Positions 15,901 through 23,324 of a stretch of DNA of 24,272 bases are shown one piece after another; position 1 is the first letter of the stretch; each line of letters starts with the position of its first letter. The position numbers were made by a program, and so were the translations under genes. The notes beneath the pieces are model-generated. The model did not search any database, was not told the origin of the DNA, and saw only the letters and a program-made list of their open reading frames with translations. The DNA is taken from NCBI GenBank assembly GCA_007123395.1, contig SKLD01000489.1:1-24272 (forward strand), in the 5' to 3' direction. This DNA comes from Opitutales bacterium (GTDB taxonomy: Bacteria > Verrucomicrobiota > Verrucomicrobiia > Opitutales > Oceanipulchritudinaceae).

Positions 15901-16640
15901 AAGTCATTGCGCTCTACAACATCAAGGGCGGCGTGGGAAAGACCGCCGCCGCCGTGAATCTCGCCTACCTTGCGGCGTCGGAGGGCACGCGCACGCTGCT
16001 CTGCGATCTTGATCCGCAGGCCGCCGCGACGTACTACCTGCGGGTACGGGCACCGAAGCGCCATGGGTCCAAGCGGCTCATTCAAGGCGGCAAAGCACTC
16101 GACCGGCAGATCCGTGAATCGAATTTTCCGGGCCTCGATCTTCTGCCCGCAAAGATGGGCTTCCGTAATCTTGACCTCAAACTCGATGCCCGCAAACGGT
16201 CCCGTAGACGCCTTGCCGAATCGCTGCACAGCCTCACCGGGGCTTACGAACTTGTGGTCATCGACGCGCCGCCCAACATCACTCTGCTCTCCGAGAACAT
16301 TATCGAGGCGGCGGATCTACTGCTGTGTCCGGTCATCCCCACAACGCTTTCCTTGCGCACATGGGATCAGCTCGACCGTTTTCTGCGCAAAGAAAAGCTG
16401 CCGCGCGACGGATTGCGCGCGTTCTTCTCGATGGCAGAGCGGCGGAAGAAACTCCATGCCGCCACCATCCGCGAAACGCTCGACAGCGATCCGCGGTTTT
16501 TTCCGTCGGTCATTCCAATGTCCGCTGCCGTCGAACGAATGGGTCCGGAGCGGGCGCCACTCTTTGTCTACGACAAGCGCTCGGTCGCCGCCCGCGCCTT
16601 CCGGGGACTGTGGGATGACATACAGTGTCAACTCCGGTAG
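15897..16640 (+). CDS. ParA/MinD-family ATPase coupled to the CHAD gene
   Basis: A 247-residue deviant-Walker ATPase. Walker A is KGGVGKT (10-16) with the signature lysine K10; Walker A' is CDLDPQAA (D37, D39); Walker B is VVIDAPP (D123). It has no N-terminal DNA-binding domain and so resembles the short ParA/McdA type, which forms ATP-dependent dimers on nonspecific DNA and positions cargo through a partner. No parB or parS-like site is nearby; the chromosomal parAB pair would normally sit with rsmG/mnmG, absent here. Its ATG lies inside the CHAD stop (ATGA), so its most likely partner is the CHAD protein or whatever CHAD binds. No clear terminator follows. The ATPase call is firm; the polyphosphate-granule role is inference. 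Confidence 0.9.
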   Translation: MKVIALYNIKGGVGKTAAAVNLAYLAASEGTRTLLCDLDPQAAATYYLRVRAPKRHGSKRLIQGGKALDRQIRESNFPGLDLLPAKMGFRNLDLKLDARKRSRRRLAESLHSLTGAYELVVIDAPPNITLLSENIIEAADLLLCPVIPTTLSLRTWDQLDRFLRKEKLPRDGLRAFFSMAERRKKLHAATIRETLDSDPRFFPSVIPMSAAVERMGPERAPLFVYDKRSVAARAFRGLWDDIQCQLR

Positions 16641-17133
16641 GGAGGCCCCGCCACCCTCCGCCCACCGCAACAAATTTTCTCAGAGAACATTGAAATTTTC
16701 AAGAGAGAGCTGTAAGATAATCTATAAAATAATGTACAGTATCACTGCATTCCGCCTTGTTGCCAATGACACAGGCGCACACCCCATTGTTGCGTAGCGG
16801 AGAGGCACTTGTGATGCTGTAGGATGCGGTTACAGAGGGAGCAGTTGAAGCCGGCGCAGGTCTCCCTGTCTCCCTTATGACCGTGGAGCCTGCAGCGAAG
16901 GTGCCGCGGGCTTCGGGCTGGGAAGGCGGCGGTTTCGTTGAATCGCTGATGCGGCCTTCGCCGCGTTCGGTGTGGCGGAGACTGGTATTGGGGGATCCGG
17001 TGTGGGTGTGCGGCGCTTGATTTAGTTTGCAGTTGAACGGCACTTCGAAATGTGCGTCTGTGAGAGGGTGGCGTGAACGGTTCGCGACCACCTTGAGTGA
17101 TAGCAATCTTGTTTTAAGCAAAGGACTTGATCG
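16641..17133. other. 493-bp gap between parA-like gene and panB; no supported gene
   Basis: A short direct repeat AAATTTTC occurs at 16672-16679 and 16693-16700, exactly 21 bp apart (two helical turns), each followed by a GAGA-rich stretch. The palindrome TTCTCAGAGAA lies between them. The remaining 400 bp contain only a doubtful 47-residue plus-strand frame (16877-17020) and a minus-strand frame I could not match to any family. The 3' end must hold the pan operon promoter. A good ribosome-binding site for panB (AAGGA, 17121-17125) is present. Confidence 0.5.
16690..16718 (+). promoter_or_regulatory. Candidate promoter in the parA-panB gap
   Basis: TTGAAA (16690-16695) and TAAGAT (16713-16718) are 17 bp apart in an AT-rich patch, with further TATAAA-like sequence just downstream. 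If real, it would give panB a leader of about 400 nt or drive an unannotated small RNA. It overlaps the second AAATTTTC repeat, which could be an operator. Confidence 0.3.
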
Positions 17134-18009
17134 ATGCGACAGGTACCGGAAAACGCTGAACCGGCTCCGTATTCCGCGGGCGGGACGGCGAAAGCAAAAG
17201 CGCGGCCCCGTGGCCGGGTGCGCACGCTGAACGACTTTCAGCGGATGAAAGACGAGGGCGTTCGGCTCTCCATGGTCACTTGCTACGATGCATGGAGCGC
17301 GCGCTTGCTCGCCCGCAGTTCAGTCGACGCTCTGCTCGTCGGTGACAGCGTTTCGATGGTGATGCACGGGCATCCCTCCACCGTGCACGCGGATCTTGAG
17401 ATGATGCGGCTGCACACGGCGGCTGTGCGCCGTGGTGATCCGGAGGCATTTGTCGTCGCCGATATGCCGTTTCCGTTGCATCGGCTTGGACCGGAGCGGG
17501 CGATGGAGACGGTGGATGTGCTGGCTAAGGCCGGGGCCTCCGCAGTGAAAATCGAAGGGGCACGCGGGCACCTCGATACCGTCGCACACATCGTGGAGAG
17601 CGGTTTTCCGGTGATGGGGCACCTCGGCCTGACTCCGCAGTCGGTTCACCAACTCGGGGGCTACCGGGTTCAAGGCCGCGACGATGCCGCCGCCGAGCAG
17701 ATCTTTGAGGATTCGCGTGCTTTGGAAGCGGCCGGCTGTTTCGCGCTTGTGCTCGAGTGCGTTCCCGCTGCTCTGGCGGAGCGGATTTCCCGCGACCTGC
17801 GTATCCCGACCATCGGGATTGGCTCGGGGCCGGGTTGCGACGGCCAGATCCTCGTTTTACATGACATGCTGGGTATGAATCCCGGCTTCAAGCCGCGCTT
17901 TCTGCGCACGTTCCTTGATGGATCTGGGGCAGTCACGGGTGCTGTCGACACGTATGCGGAGGCGGTGCGCTCCGGTGAATTTCCCAATGAGCGGGAGAGC
18001 TTTGCATGA
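17134..18009 (+). CDS. panB: 3-methyl-2-oxobutanoate hydroxymethyltransferase (ketopantoate hydroxymethyltransferase)
   Basis: First committed step of pantothenate synthesis: transfers a hydroxymethyl group from 5,10-methylene-tetrahydrofolate to 2-oxoisovalerate. Family landmarks in order: LNDFQRMKDEG, MVTCYDAWSARLLA, LLVGDSVSMVMHGH (metal-binding Asp in GDS), FVVADMPF, VKIEGA, PVMGHLGLTPQSVHQLGGY, ALVLECVP (active-site Glu) and TIGIGSGPGCDGQILVLHDM. At 291 residues it is slightly longer than the usual 264 because of a basic, disordered-looking N-terminal extension of about 28 residues. The start is supported by AAGGA eight bases upstream. It is the first gene of a four-gene unit and overlaps panC by ATGA. 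Confidence 0.96.
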   Translation: MRQVPENAEPAPYSAGGTAKAKARPRGRVRTLNDFQRMKDEGVRLSMVTCYDAWSARLLARSSVDALLVGDSVSMVMHGHPSTVHADLEMMRLHTAAVRRGDPEAFVVADMPFPLHRLGPERAMETVDVLAKAGASAVKIEGARGHLDTVAHIVESGFPVMGHLGLTPQSVHQLGGYRVQGRDDAAAEQIFEDSRALEAAGCFALVLECVPAALAERISRDLRIPTIGIGSGPGCDGQILVLHDMLGMNPGFKPRFLRTFLDGSGAVTGAVDTYAEAVRSGEFPNERESFA

Positions 18010-18809
18010 AGGTCTTGTCCACCGTGGAGGCGTTCCGGCAGTGGCGCGCCGAGGCGGTCGATCCGCTTGGGTTTGTGCCGACGATGGGCGCGCTCCACGC
18101 GGGGCACCGCAGCCTCATGGAGCGGGCCCGCGCCGATTGTGCCTCAGCCGTTGCCAGTGTGTTCGTCAACCCCACCCAATTCAACGATCCGGAGGATTGC
18201 CGCAGCTATCCGATGACTTTGCAGGAGGACCTCGCGATGGCGCGGGAGACGGGCATGGACGCGGTCTTCACGCCCTCATTCGAGACGCTCTACCCGGACC
18301 GTTACCGCTATCGTGTGACGGAAAACGAGCATTCCTCCGCCCTTGAAGGAGCCCATAGGCCGGGCCATTTTGACGGCGTTCTCACGGTTGTTATGAAACT
18401 CCTTCAAATTGTCGCTCCCCACCGCGCCTATTTTGGCGAGAAGGACTGGCAACAGCTCGATCTTGTCCGCGGTATGGCGGATGCCTTTTTTCTGCCGCTT
18501 GAGGTGATTGCCTGCCCGACGATACGCGAGGCGGACGGCCTCGCCATGAGCAGCCGCAACCGTCGTCTCTCGGCGGCGGGACGCGACCTTGCCCCCGAGT
18601 TTCACCGCGCCCTTGCAGAGTCGTCGACGGCGTTGGAAGCAAGGGAACGCCTCGCGGCCGCCGGATTCTCCGTGCAGTATGTGGAGGATGCCGGATCCCG
18701 CCGCCTTGCTGCCGTCGAGCTGGAGGGCGTGCGCCTCATCGACAATATCCCACTCGCGGCGACATCCGCTGCAGCCGCCTCACATCCTCTGAAGGGAGCC
18801 GTTTCATGA
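18006..18809 (+). CDS. panC: Pantothenate synthetase (pantoate--beta-alanine ligase)
   Basis: Condenses pantoate and beta-alanine with ATP, via pantoyl-adenylate, to give pantothenate. The 267-residue protein shows the nucleotidyltransferase motifs FVPTMGALHAGH (HxGH at 31-34) and SVFVNPTQFN, then HFDGVLTVVMKLL, YFGEKDWQQL and the KMSKS-like loop GLAMSSRNRRLS. All expected active-site regions are present, and the length is only slightly below the usual 280 or so. It is ATGA-coupled on both sides, to panB upstream and coaX downstream. Its beta-alanine substrate is produced by panD in the same operon. Confidence 0.96.
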   Translation: MKVLSTVEAFRQWRAEAVDPLGFVPTMGALHAGHRSLMERARADCASAVASVFVNPTQFNDPEDCRSYPMTLQEDLAMARETGMDAVFTPSFETLYPDRYRYRVTENEHSSALEGAHRPGHFDGVLTVVMKLLQIVAPHRAYFGEKDWQQLDLVRGMADAFFLPLEVIACPTIREADGLAMSSRNRRLSAAGRDLAPEFHRALAESSTALEARERLAAAGFSVQYVEDAGSRRLAAVELEGVRLIDNIPLAATSAAAASHPLKGAVS

Positions 18810-19621
18810 GCCTGCGCCTTTGCTTTGATATCGGCAACACTGACATCTACGGCGGTGTCTTCCGAGGGGAGGAACTCATCGCGGAGTTCCGCAAGTCGAA
18901 TCAAACCCGGCCCACGGTTGATGAGTTTGCCGTATTTCTCGTGCAGTTGCTCCGGCTGAAGGGGGTGGACCCGGCCGATATCGATGCCGTTGCGGTTGCC
19001 TCCGTCGTGCCCGATGCGATCAGTCCGGTGTCCGGTGCGGTGCGCGTGCATTTGGGCATCGAACCGCTGGTCCTGCAAGCGGGTGTGCGGACGGGGCTGA
19101 AGCTCCGTGTGAAGGAGCCCTCGGAGGTCGGGGCGGACCGTATTGCCAATGCCATCGCCGCTGTTGATCGCTTTCCCGGTCGTGACCTCATCATTGTCGA
19201 CACCGGCACCGCCACGACACTGTGCGTCGTGACGGCGGCGCGCGAATACCTCGGCGGGGCAATCGTGGCGGGGCTCGGCCTCTCCATGCGCGCGCTCGGC
19301 CGCGGTACGGCAAAGCTCCCGCTTGTCGATATCCGCCAACCGGCCAACGCTCTCGGCCGCACGACGATCGAGAACATCCAGAGCGGTCTCTTCTTCGGGC
19401 ATCTCGGCACTTTGCGCGAATTGATTGCGCGTCTGGCGGAAGAAGCCTACGGGGGTGTGCATCCCATGGTAGTGGGAACCGGCGGTTTTGCGCCGCTTTA
19501 TGAGGATTTCGGGATTTTCGACAGGATTGTTCCGGATCTCGTTTTGCGCGGCCTGCTCCGCGCTATCGATTTAAACAACGAATTTCCGCGTTCCGGCGCG
19601 GCAAAAGGAATCAGACTATGA
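18806..19621 (+). CDS. coaX: Type III pantothenate kinase
   Basis: Phosphorylates pantothenate to 4'-phosphopantothenate, the first step of CoA synthesis proper. This is the CoaX type, an ASKHA-fold enzyme unrelated to E. coli CoaA and usually insensitive to CoA feedback. The 271-residue sequence has the phosphate loop CFDIGNTDIYGG (Asp8), SVVP, EVGADRIANAIAA (GADR at 109-112 with the catalytic Asp), VDTGTATT (131-138), GGAIVAGLGLSMRAL, the ENIQSG region and GTGGFAPL. After GTATT the common Asp is replaced by Leu-Cys, a minor deviation. GGGAG (18793-18797 region) precedes the ATG. It is ATGA-coupled to panC and panD. Confidence 0.94.
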   Translation: MSLRLCFDIGNTDIYGGVFRGEELIAEFRKSNQTRPTVDEFAVFLVQLLRLKGVDPADIDAVAVASVVPDAISPVSGAVRVHLGIEPLVLQAGVRTGLKLRVKEPSEVGADRIANAIAAVDRFPGRDLIIVDTGTATTLCVVTAAREYLGGAIVAGLGLSMRALGRGTAKLPLVDIRQPANALGRTTIENIQSGLFFGHLGTLRELIARLAEEAYGGVHPMVVGTGGFAPLYEDFGIFDRIVPDLVLRGLLRAIDLNNEFPRSGAAKGIRL

Positions 19622-20007
19622 GACGAACGCTGCTGAAATCAAAAATACACCGTGCCACGGTGACGGACGCCAATCTCCAGTACGAAGGCTCGGTTTCCAT
19701 CGATCCGGTTCTCTACCGGGCGGCGGACATGGTGCCCTTCGAACGGGTGGAGATCTACAACCTCAACAATGGAGAGCGGTTTGCCACCTACGTCATCGAG
19801 GGCGGACCGGGTGAGATCTGCCTTAACGGCGCGGCGGCGCGGCTCGTGCAGCCCGGTGATCTCGTCATCATCGCCTCCTACGCGGATTACGAGGAGGCCG
19901 AGGTGGCGCGGCACGAGCCCAAGCTGGTCCATGTCGACGCCTGCAACCGTTTGCGCGGGCACGATCCGGTGACAGCTACGGAACGGCGGGCGACAATCTC
20001 CGCCTGA
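19618..20007 (+). CDS. panD: Aspartate 1-decarboxylase
   Basis: Pyruvoyl enzyme that decarboxylates L-aspartate to beta-alanine, the substrate of PanC. The 129-residue proenzyme has the self-cleavage site at Gly24-Ser25 (YEGSVSID), which yields the pyruvoyl group on the alpha chain. It also has KSKIHRATVT, EIYNLNNGERFATYVI, the GEICLNGAAARLVQPGD block and VIIASYADY. Lys9 and Tyr58-type residues expected in the active site appear to be conserved. Its ATG is inside the coaX stop (ATGA). It closes the pantothenate operon; no strong terminator follows. Confidence 0.96.
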   Translation: MRRTLLKSKIHRATVTDANLQYEGSVSIDPVLYRAADMVPFERVEIYNLNNGERFATYVIEGGPGEICLNGAAARLVQPGDLVIIASYADYEEAEVARHEPKLVHVDACNRLRGHDPVTATERRATISA

Positions 20008-20109
20008 TTACGCTTGCGGGACGGGGGCAAAATTTAGTCGGATGGTAGCGGTGTTCCGTCCATTCGGGCGGGGCTCCTGTTTCCCCTGACAGCCCCCAAA
20101 CTGAAATCA

Positions 20110-20970
20110 ATGAAACCTAAAGTCCGTTCCTCCCGCCGCGGTCGTCGGCGTCGCCGCATCATCTTTGGTGTGGGTGGCGCGTTGCTTGGCGTTCTCCTCG
20201 TCGCCGCCGTCTTCGTGAGCCTCTTGCGCTGGCAGGCGCGCACTCTCGCGGACCAAGCCCCTCCCGTTGTCTATGGCGACGAGATGGAGATTGACGAGAT
20301 GGACGAAGAGCGGGCGCTCAACGAAGTTCTCGCCCGCTATTACGACGCGGTTTCGAGTGAACTCGGGCTTGACCGCCTCGGGAGCTACCATGTGGGCGGC
20401 TTCTACATTCTCCCCGATGATACGCGCCTGGAATTTTCCCTTGTCAAAAAAGCGCCCAACCAAGTGCGTTTTTCCATCAACCGGCGCGGTGTGCGCGTGA
20501 TCCAGGCTTTCAACGGCAGGACCGCATGGGAAGCGCGAAAGTTTAGCGGCGAGCTTGTTGATGCGACGCAGCGGGATCCGGAGGAACTGCCCGAGTTGAT
20601 GCGCAACGCATGGGCGACGAGCGACCTCTACGAGCCCGGGGAAAAGGGACTGACCCTCCGCTACGCCGGAAAAACAGAGTACCACGGCAGGGATGCCTAT
20701 GAGATCGTCGGCGAGAACGTGGATGGAGGCATCATCCGCTTCTTTCTCGATGCGGAGACCTTTTACGAGTTGGGACGCATCTCCACTGTTCAAGTGGAGG
20801 GCGAGTGGATTGAGGAGGAGTCCGTTATGTCGGGTCACGCCGCCGTCGACGGTTTTGTCTTCCCCCACCGCGTGGACACATACCGCGGCGGTGAGCTGGT
20901 GCAGACGCAGGAGGTCACCGAAGTGCAAGTGAACCAAGGTCTCTTCGATTGGTTTTTTGACAAGCCGTGA
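20110..20970 (+). CDS. Membrane-anchored periplasmic protein, possibly LolA-like fold
   Basis: A 286-residue protein with a very basic start (nine Arg/Lys in the first 16 residues) and one hydrophobic segment (17-39: IIFGVGGALLGVLLVAAVFVSL), which would anchor it in the inner membrane with the rest in the periplasm. The soluble part (about 70-286) has a run of beta-strand segments: GSYHVGGFYI, TRLEFSLVKKAPNQVRFSIN, VIQAFNGRTAWE, GKTEYHGRDAYEIVG, RFFLDAETFYELGRIS, GFVFPHRVDTY. This is the pattern of the LolA/LolB/LppX-like half-barrel family, which binds lipids or lipoproteins. The family call is from pattern only. It begins 102 bp after panD and may be read through from that operon. Confidence 0.6.
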   Translation: MKPKVRSSRRGRRRRRIIFGVGGALLGVLLVAAVFVSLLRWQARTLADQAPPVVYGDEMEIDEMDEERALNEVLARYYDAVSSELGLDRLGSYHVGGFYILPDDTRLEFSLVKKAPNQVRFSINRRGVRVIQAFNGRTAWEARKFSGELVDATQRDPEELPELMRNAWATSDLYEPGEKGLTLRYAGKTEYHGRDAYEIVGENVDGGIIRFFLDAETFYELGRISTVQVEGEWIEEESVMSGHAAVDGFVFPHRVDTYRGGELVQTQEVTEVQVNQGLFDWFFDKP

Positions 20971-21000
20971 GCGGCACGCGCAGGTGGCCGTTCCGTCTCG

Positions 21001-23148
21001 TCAGCCGCCCGCCTCGGGGCTCAATTCCGCGGATTCCTGCTTTTCCTCGATGATGCGGCGGATTTTTTCCTTTGCGTCTTCGAGGAAAAATTCCTGCACC
21101 GAAAACGGCTCATCTTCACGGCCTGTGCTCACCGGGCGGTAGCTTCCGTTGGGGCGCAGTTGCTTCGCCGCCGCCGTGTCGCGCTGGTAGGGGGCGAGAA
21201 TGTCGTGGATCACCCGTTCGCGCAGTGTGTCGTTTTCGATGGGGAAGATCACTTCAATGCGGCGGTAGAAGTTGCGTGCCATCCAGTCGGCACTGCCCAC
21301 CCAGACGAGCGGGTGCTCGCCGCCGCTGTTCTCAAAGTAGTATATGCGGGAGTGCTCCAAATATCTTCCGAGGATGCTGCGCACGCGGATATTCTCGCTC
21401 ATGCCCTTTATGCCGGGGACGAGGCCGCAGATACCGCGGATGAACAGATCGATCTGCACGCCCGCACGCGAGGCGGCGTAGAGATTGTCGATAGTCTCTT
21501 TATCGATCAGGCTGTTGCATTTGACGAGGATTCTCGCCCGCTTTCCCTTCCGCGCGTTACGCGCCTCCCGCGAGATCATCTCATTCATTCGGTTGTGCAG
21601 GGTGTAGGGAGCGACAAGCAGCTTCTGAAAGCTTGGCGACTTGGCAAATCCTGTGAGTGTATTGAAAACCTCTGATACTTCCTCTGTGATGTCCTCGCGG
21701 CAGGTCAGGAGGCTGAGGTCGGTGTATTGGCGCGCTGTCTTCGTGTGGTAGTTGCCCGTGCCCAGATGCGCGTAGCGCCGCAGGACGCCTTCCTCGCGCC
21801 GGACGACGAGGCAGCACTTGCAGTGGGTCTTCAGGCCCACAAAGCCGTAGACCACATGGACGCCGTTTTCCTCAAGCTGTTTCGCCCAGTTGATGTTGGC
21901 GGCCTCGTCGAAGCGTGCCTTCAGCTCGATAAGGACAGTGACCTGCTTGTTGTTGCGGGCAGCGTCGACAAGCGCTTGGACGATGGGCGAATCCGAGCTT
22001 GTGCGGTAGAGCGTGATCTTGATGGCCAGCACCTTTGCATCCGCCGCCGCGTGCCGCACAAAGTCGACCACCGGGTCGTAGGCGTCGTATGGATGATGTA
22101 GCAGGAAATCGCTTTCGCGTATCGCGTCGTAGACAAACCGCGGTGCCCGCAGTTCCTCGGGATAATACGGATGAAAGGCGGGGAACTTTAGGTCGGGGCG
22201 GTCGATCATGTCGTAAACGCTGGTTAACCGCATGAGATTGACCGGTCCGTTGATACGAAAGACATGTTGCTTGGGCAGGCGGATCGCCAACAGCAACTCG
22301 TCGAGCAACGTCTCCGTGATGCCTTCTTCAATTTCAAGGCGAACGGCCGCGCCTTTGCGCATGTTATAGAGTTCCTCCTCGATCGTGAGGAGAAGGTTTT
22401 CCACCTCCTCCTCGTCGATGTAAAGGTCGCTGTTGCGTGTCACGCGGAAGGCATGCACGGAGTGGATTTTGTATCCGGGAAACAACTTTGGCGCGAAGAT
22501 TTTCAAGACATCGCTCAGGAAGATGTAGCTGTCCGCCACGCGCCGGTTTCCCGGAATGCGCACGACACGCGAGAGTATCCGCGGCACAGGAATGAATGCG
22601 AGCATCCGCTCGACCGTCGGGGTGTCCGGATCGTCGAGCCAGAGAAGGATGTAGAGCGACTTGTTGGCGAACTGGGGGTAGGGGTGCGCCGGATCGACGG
22701 CGAGCGGCGTGAGCACCGGCTGGATTTGTTCCTCGAAGTGGCGGCGCAGCCAATCCAGCTCCCGTCGGGTCAATTCGGATCGGGTTTTGAAGTGGATACC
22801 TTCTTTCGCGAGCGCCGGAACAATCTGTTCGTGCCAGCAGCGATACTTGTCTTGCACGAGCGAAGTGGTGACGGAGTGAATGCGCCTGAGTTGTTCCTTG
22901 GGACCGATGCCGTCCATTCCCGGACGGTTGTGGCCCGCCTCCACCTGCTGGATCAACCCCGCCACCCGGATCTCGAAGAACTCGTCCAGATTGGAACTCA
23001 CGAAAGAAAGGAAGCGCATCCGCTCAAGGAGAGGGAAGCGCTTGTCCTCCGCCTGCTCCAGCACCCGGCGGTTGAAGGCCAGCCAGCTCAACTCCCGGTT
23101 GAAGTAAGCAGCCTTCCGCGGTGCCCGTTTCTTCGTCTCCTTCACCAT
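21001..23148 (-). CDS. ppk1: Polyphosphate kinase 1
   Basis: Membrane-associated enzyme that polymerises the gamma-phosphate of ATP into inorganic polyphosphate, reversibly. The 715-residue protein has the full PPK1 layout: N domain (FNRELSWLAFNRRVLEQA, FLSFVSSNLDEFFEIR), head domain, and two phospholipase-D-like C domains. The autophosphorylated histidine is H461 in RRYAHLGTGNYHTKTARQYT, corresponding to E. coli His435. Also present are LIELKARFDEAANINWAKQL and GIKGMSENIRVRSILGRYLE. The C-terminal 30 residues are an acidic helix. No ppx is adjacent. ATG 23148 has AGGT close upstream, overlapped by the near-palindrome TAGGTTACCTA (23149-23159). It faces the LolA-like gene convergently with 30 bp between stops. 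Confidence 0.96.
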   Translation of the reverse strand: MVKETKKRAPRKAAYFNRELSWLAFNRRVLEQAEDKRFPLLERMRFLSFVSSNLDEFFEIRVAGLIQQVEAGHNRPGMDGIGPKEQLRRIHSVTTSLVQDKYRCWHEQIVPALAKEGIHFKTRSELTRRELDWLRRHFEEQIQPVLTPLAVDPAHPYPQFANKSLYILLWLDDPDTPTVERMLAFIPVPRILSRVVRIPGNRRVADSYIFLSDVLKIFAPKLFPGYKIHSVHAFRVTRNSDLYIDEEEVENLLLTIEEELYNMRKGAAVRLEIEEGITETLLDELLLAIRLPKQHVFRINGPVNLMRLTSVYDMIDRPDLKFPAFHPYYPEELRAPRFVYDAIRESDFLLHHPYDAYDPVVDFVRHAAADAKVLAIKITLYRTSSDSPIVQALVDAARNNKQVTVLIELKARFDEAANINWAKQLEENGVHVVYGFVGLKTHCKCCLVVRREEGVLRRYAHLGTGNYHTKTARQYTDLSLLTCREDITEEVSEVFNTLTGFAKSPSFQKLLVAPYTLHNRMNEMISREARNARKGKRARILVKCNSLIDKETIDNLYAASRAGVQIDLFIRGICGLVPGIKGMSENIRVRSILGRYLEHSRIYYFENSGGEHPLVWVGSADWMARNFYRRIEVIFPIENDTLRERVIHDILAPYQRDTAAAKQLRPNGSYRPVSTGREDEPFSVQEFFLEDAKEKIRRIIEEKQESAELSPEAGG

Positions 23149-23249
23149 TAGGTTACCTAGAATGCGCCTTTCGCCGCCGCTGGCAACGAAGGAAGTCGCC
23201 GCCGAATGTGACGATTACTTAACGGCGGCGCGGTCTCTGGTGCGGAATA

Positions 23250-23290
23250 TAGAGAAAAGAGAGGAGCCCGGGAAGCACTCCCGGACTCTC
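23250..23290 (-). terminator. Rho-independent terminator for the minus-strand secreted protein gene
   Basis: Read on the minus strand, GAGTCCGGGA (23288-23279) pairs with TCCCGGGCTC (23273-23264) around a five-base loop, with one G-U pair. CTCTCTTTTCTCT follows. It lies about 35 bp past the stop of the secreted protein and about 100 bp before ppk1, separating the two. Confidence 0.8.
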
Positions 23291-23324
23291 TAACAGGGAA
23301 ACGAGATCGCCGCTTGCAGTTTGG

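Noticed and set aside
15897..16640. Chromosome-partitioning ParA
   Set aside because: No parB, parS-like sites or origin-linked genes are nearby, and the gene is coupled to CHAD instead.
16877..17020. 47-residue plus-strand frame in the same gap
   Set aside because: No ribosome-binding site, no family resemblance, and short enough to occur by chance.
16699..17121. Minus-strand frame of 140 residues in the parA-panB gap
   Set aside because: A Ser/Thr/Pro-rich stretch recalls secreted repeat proteins, but there is no signal peptide, ribosome-binding site or recognisable domain.
22264..23151. 295-residue plus-strand frame opposite ppk1
   Set aside because: It mirrors PPK1 coding sequence in a synonymous-bias frame and has no recognisable motif.
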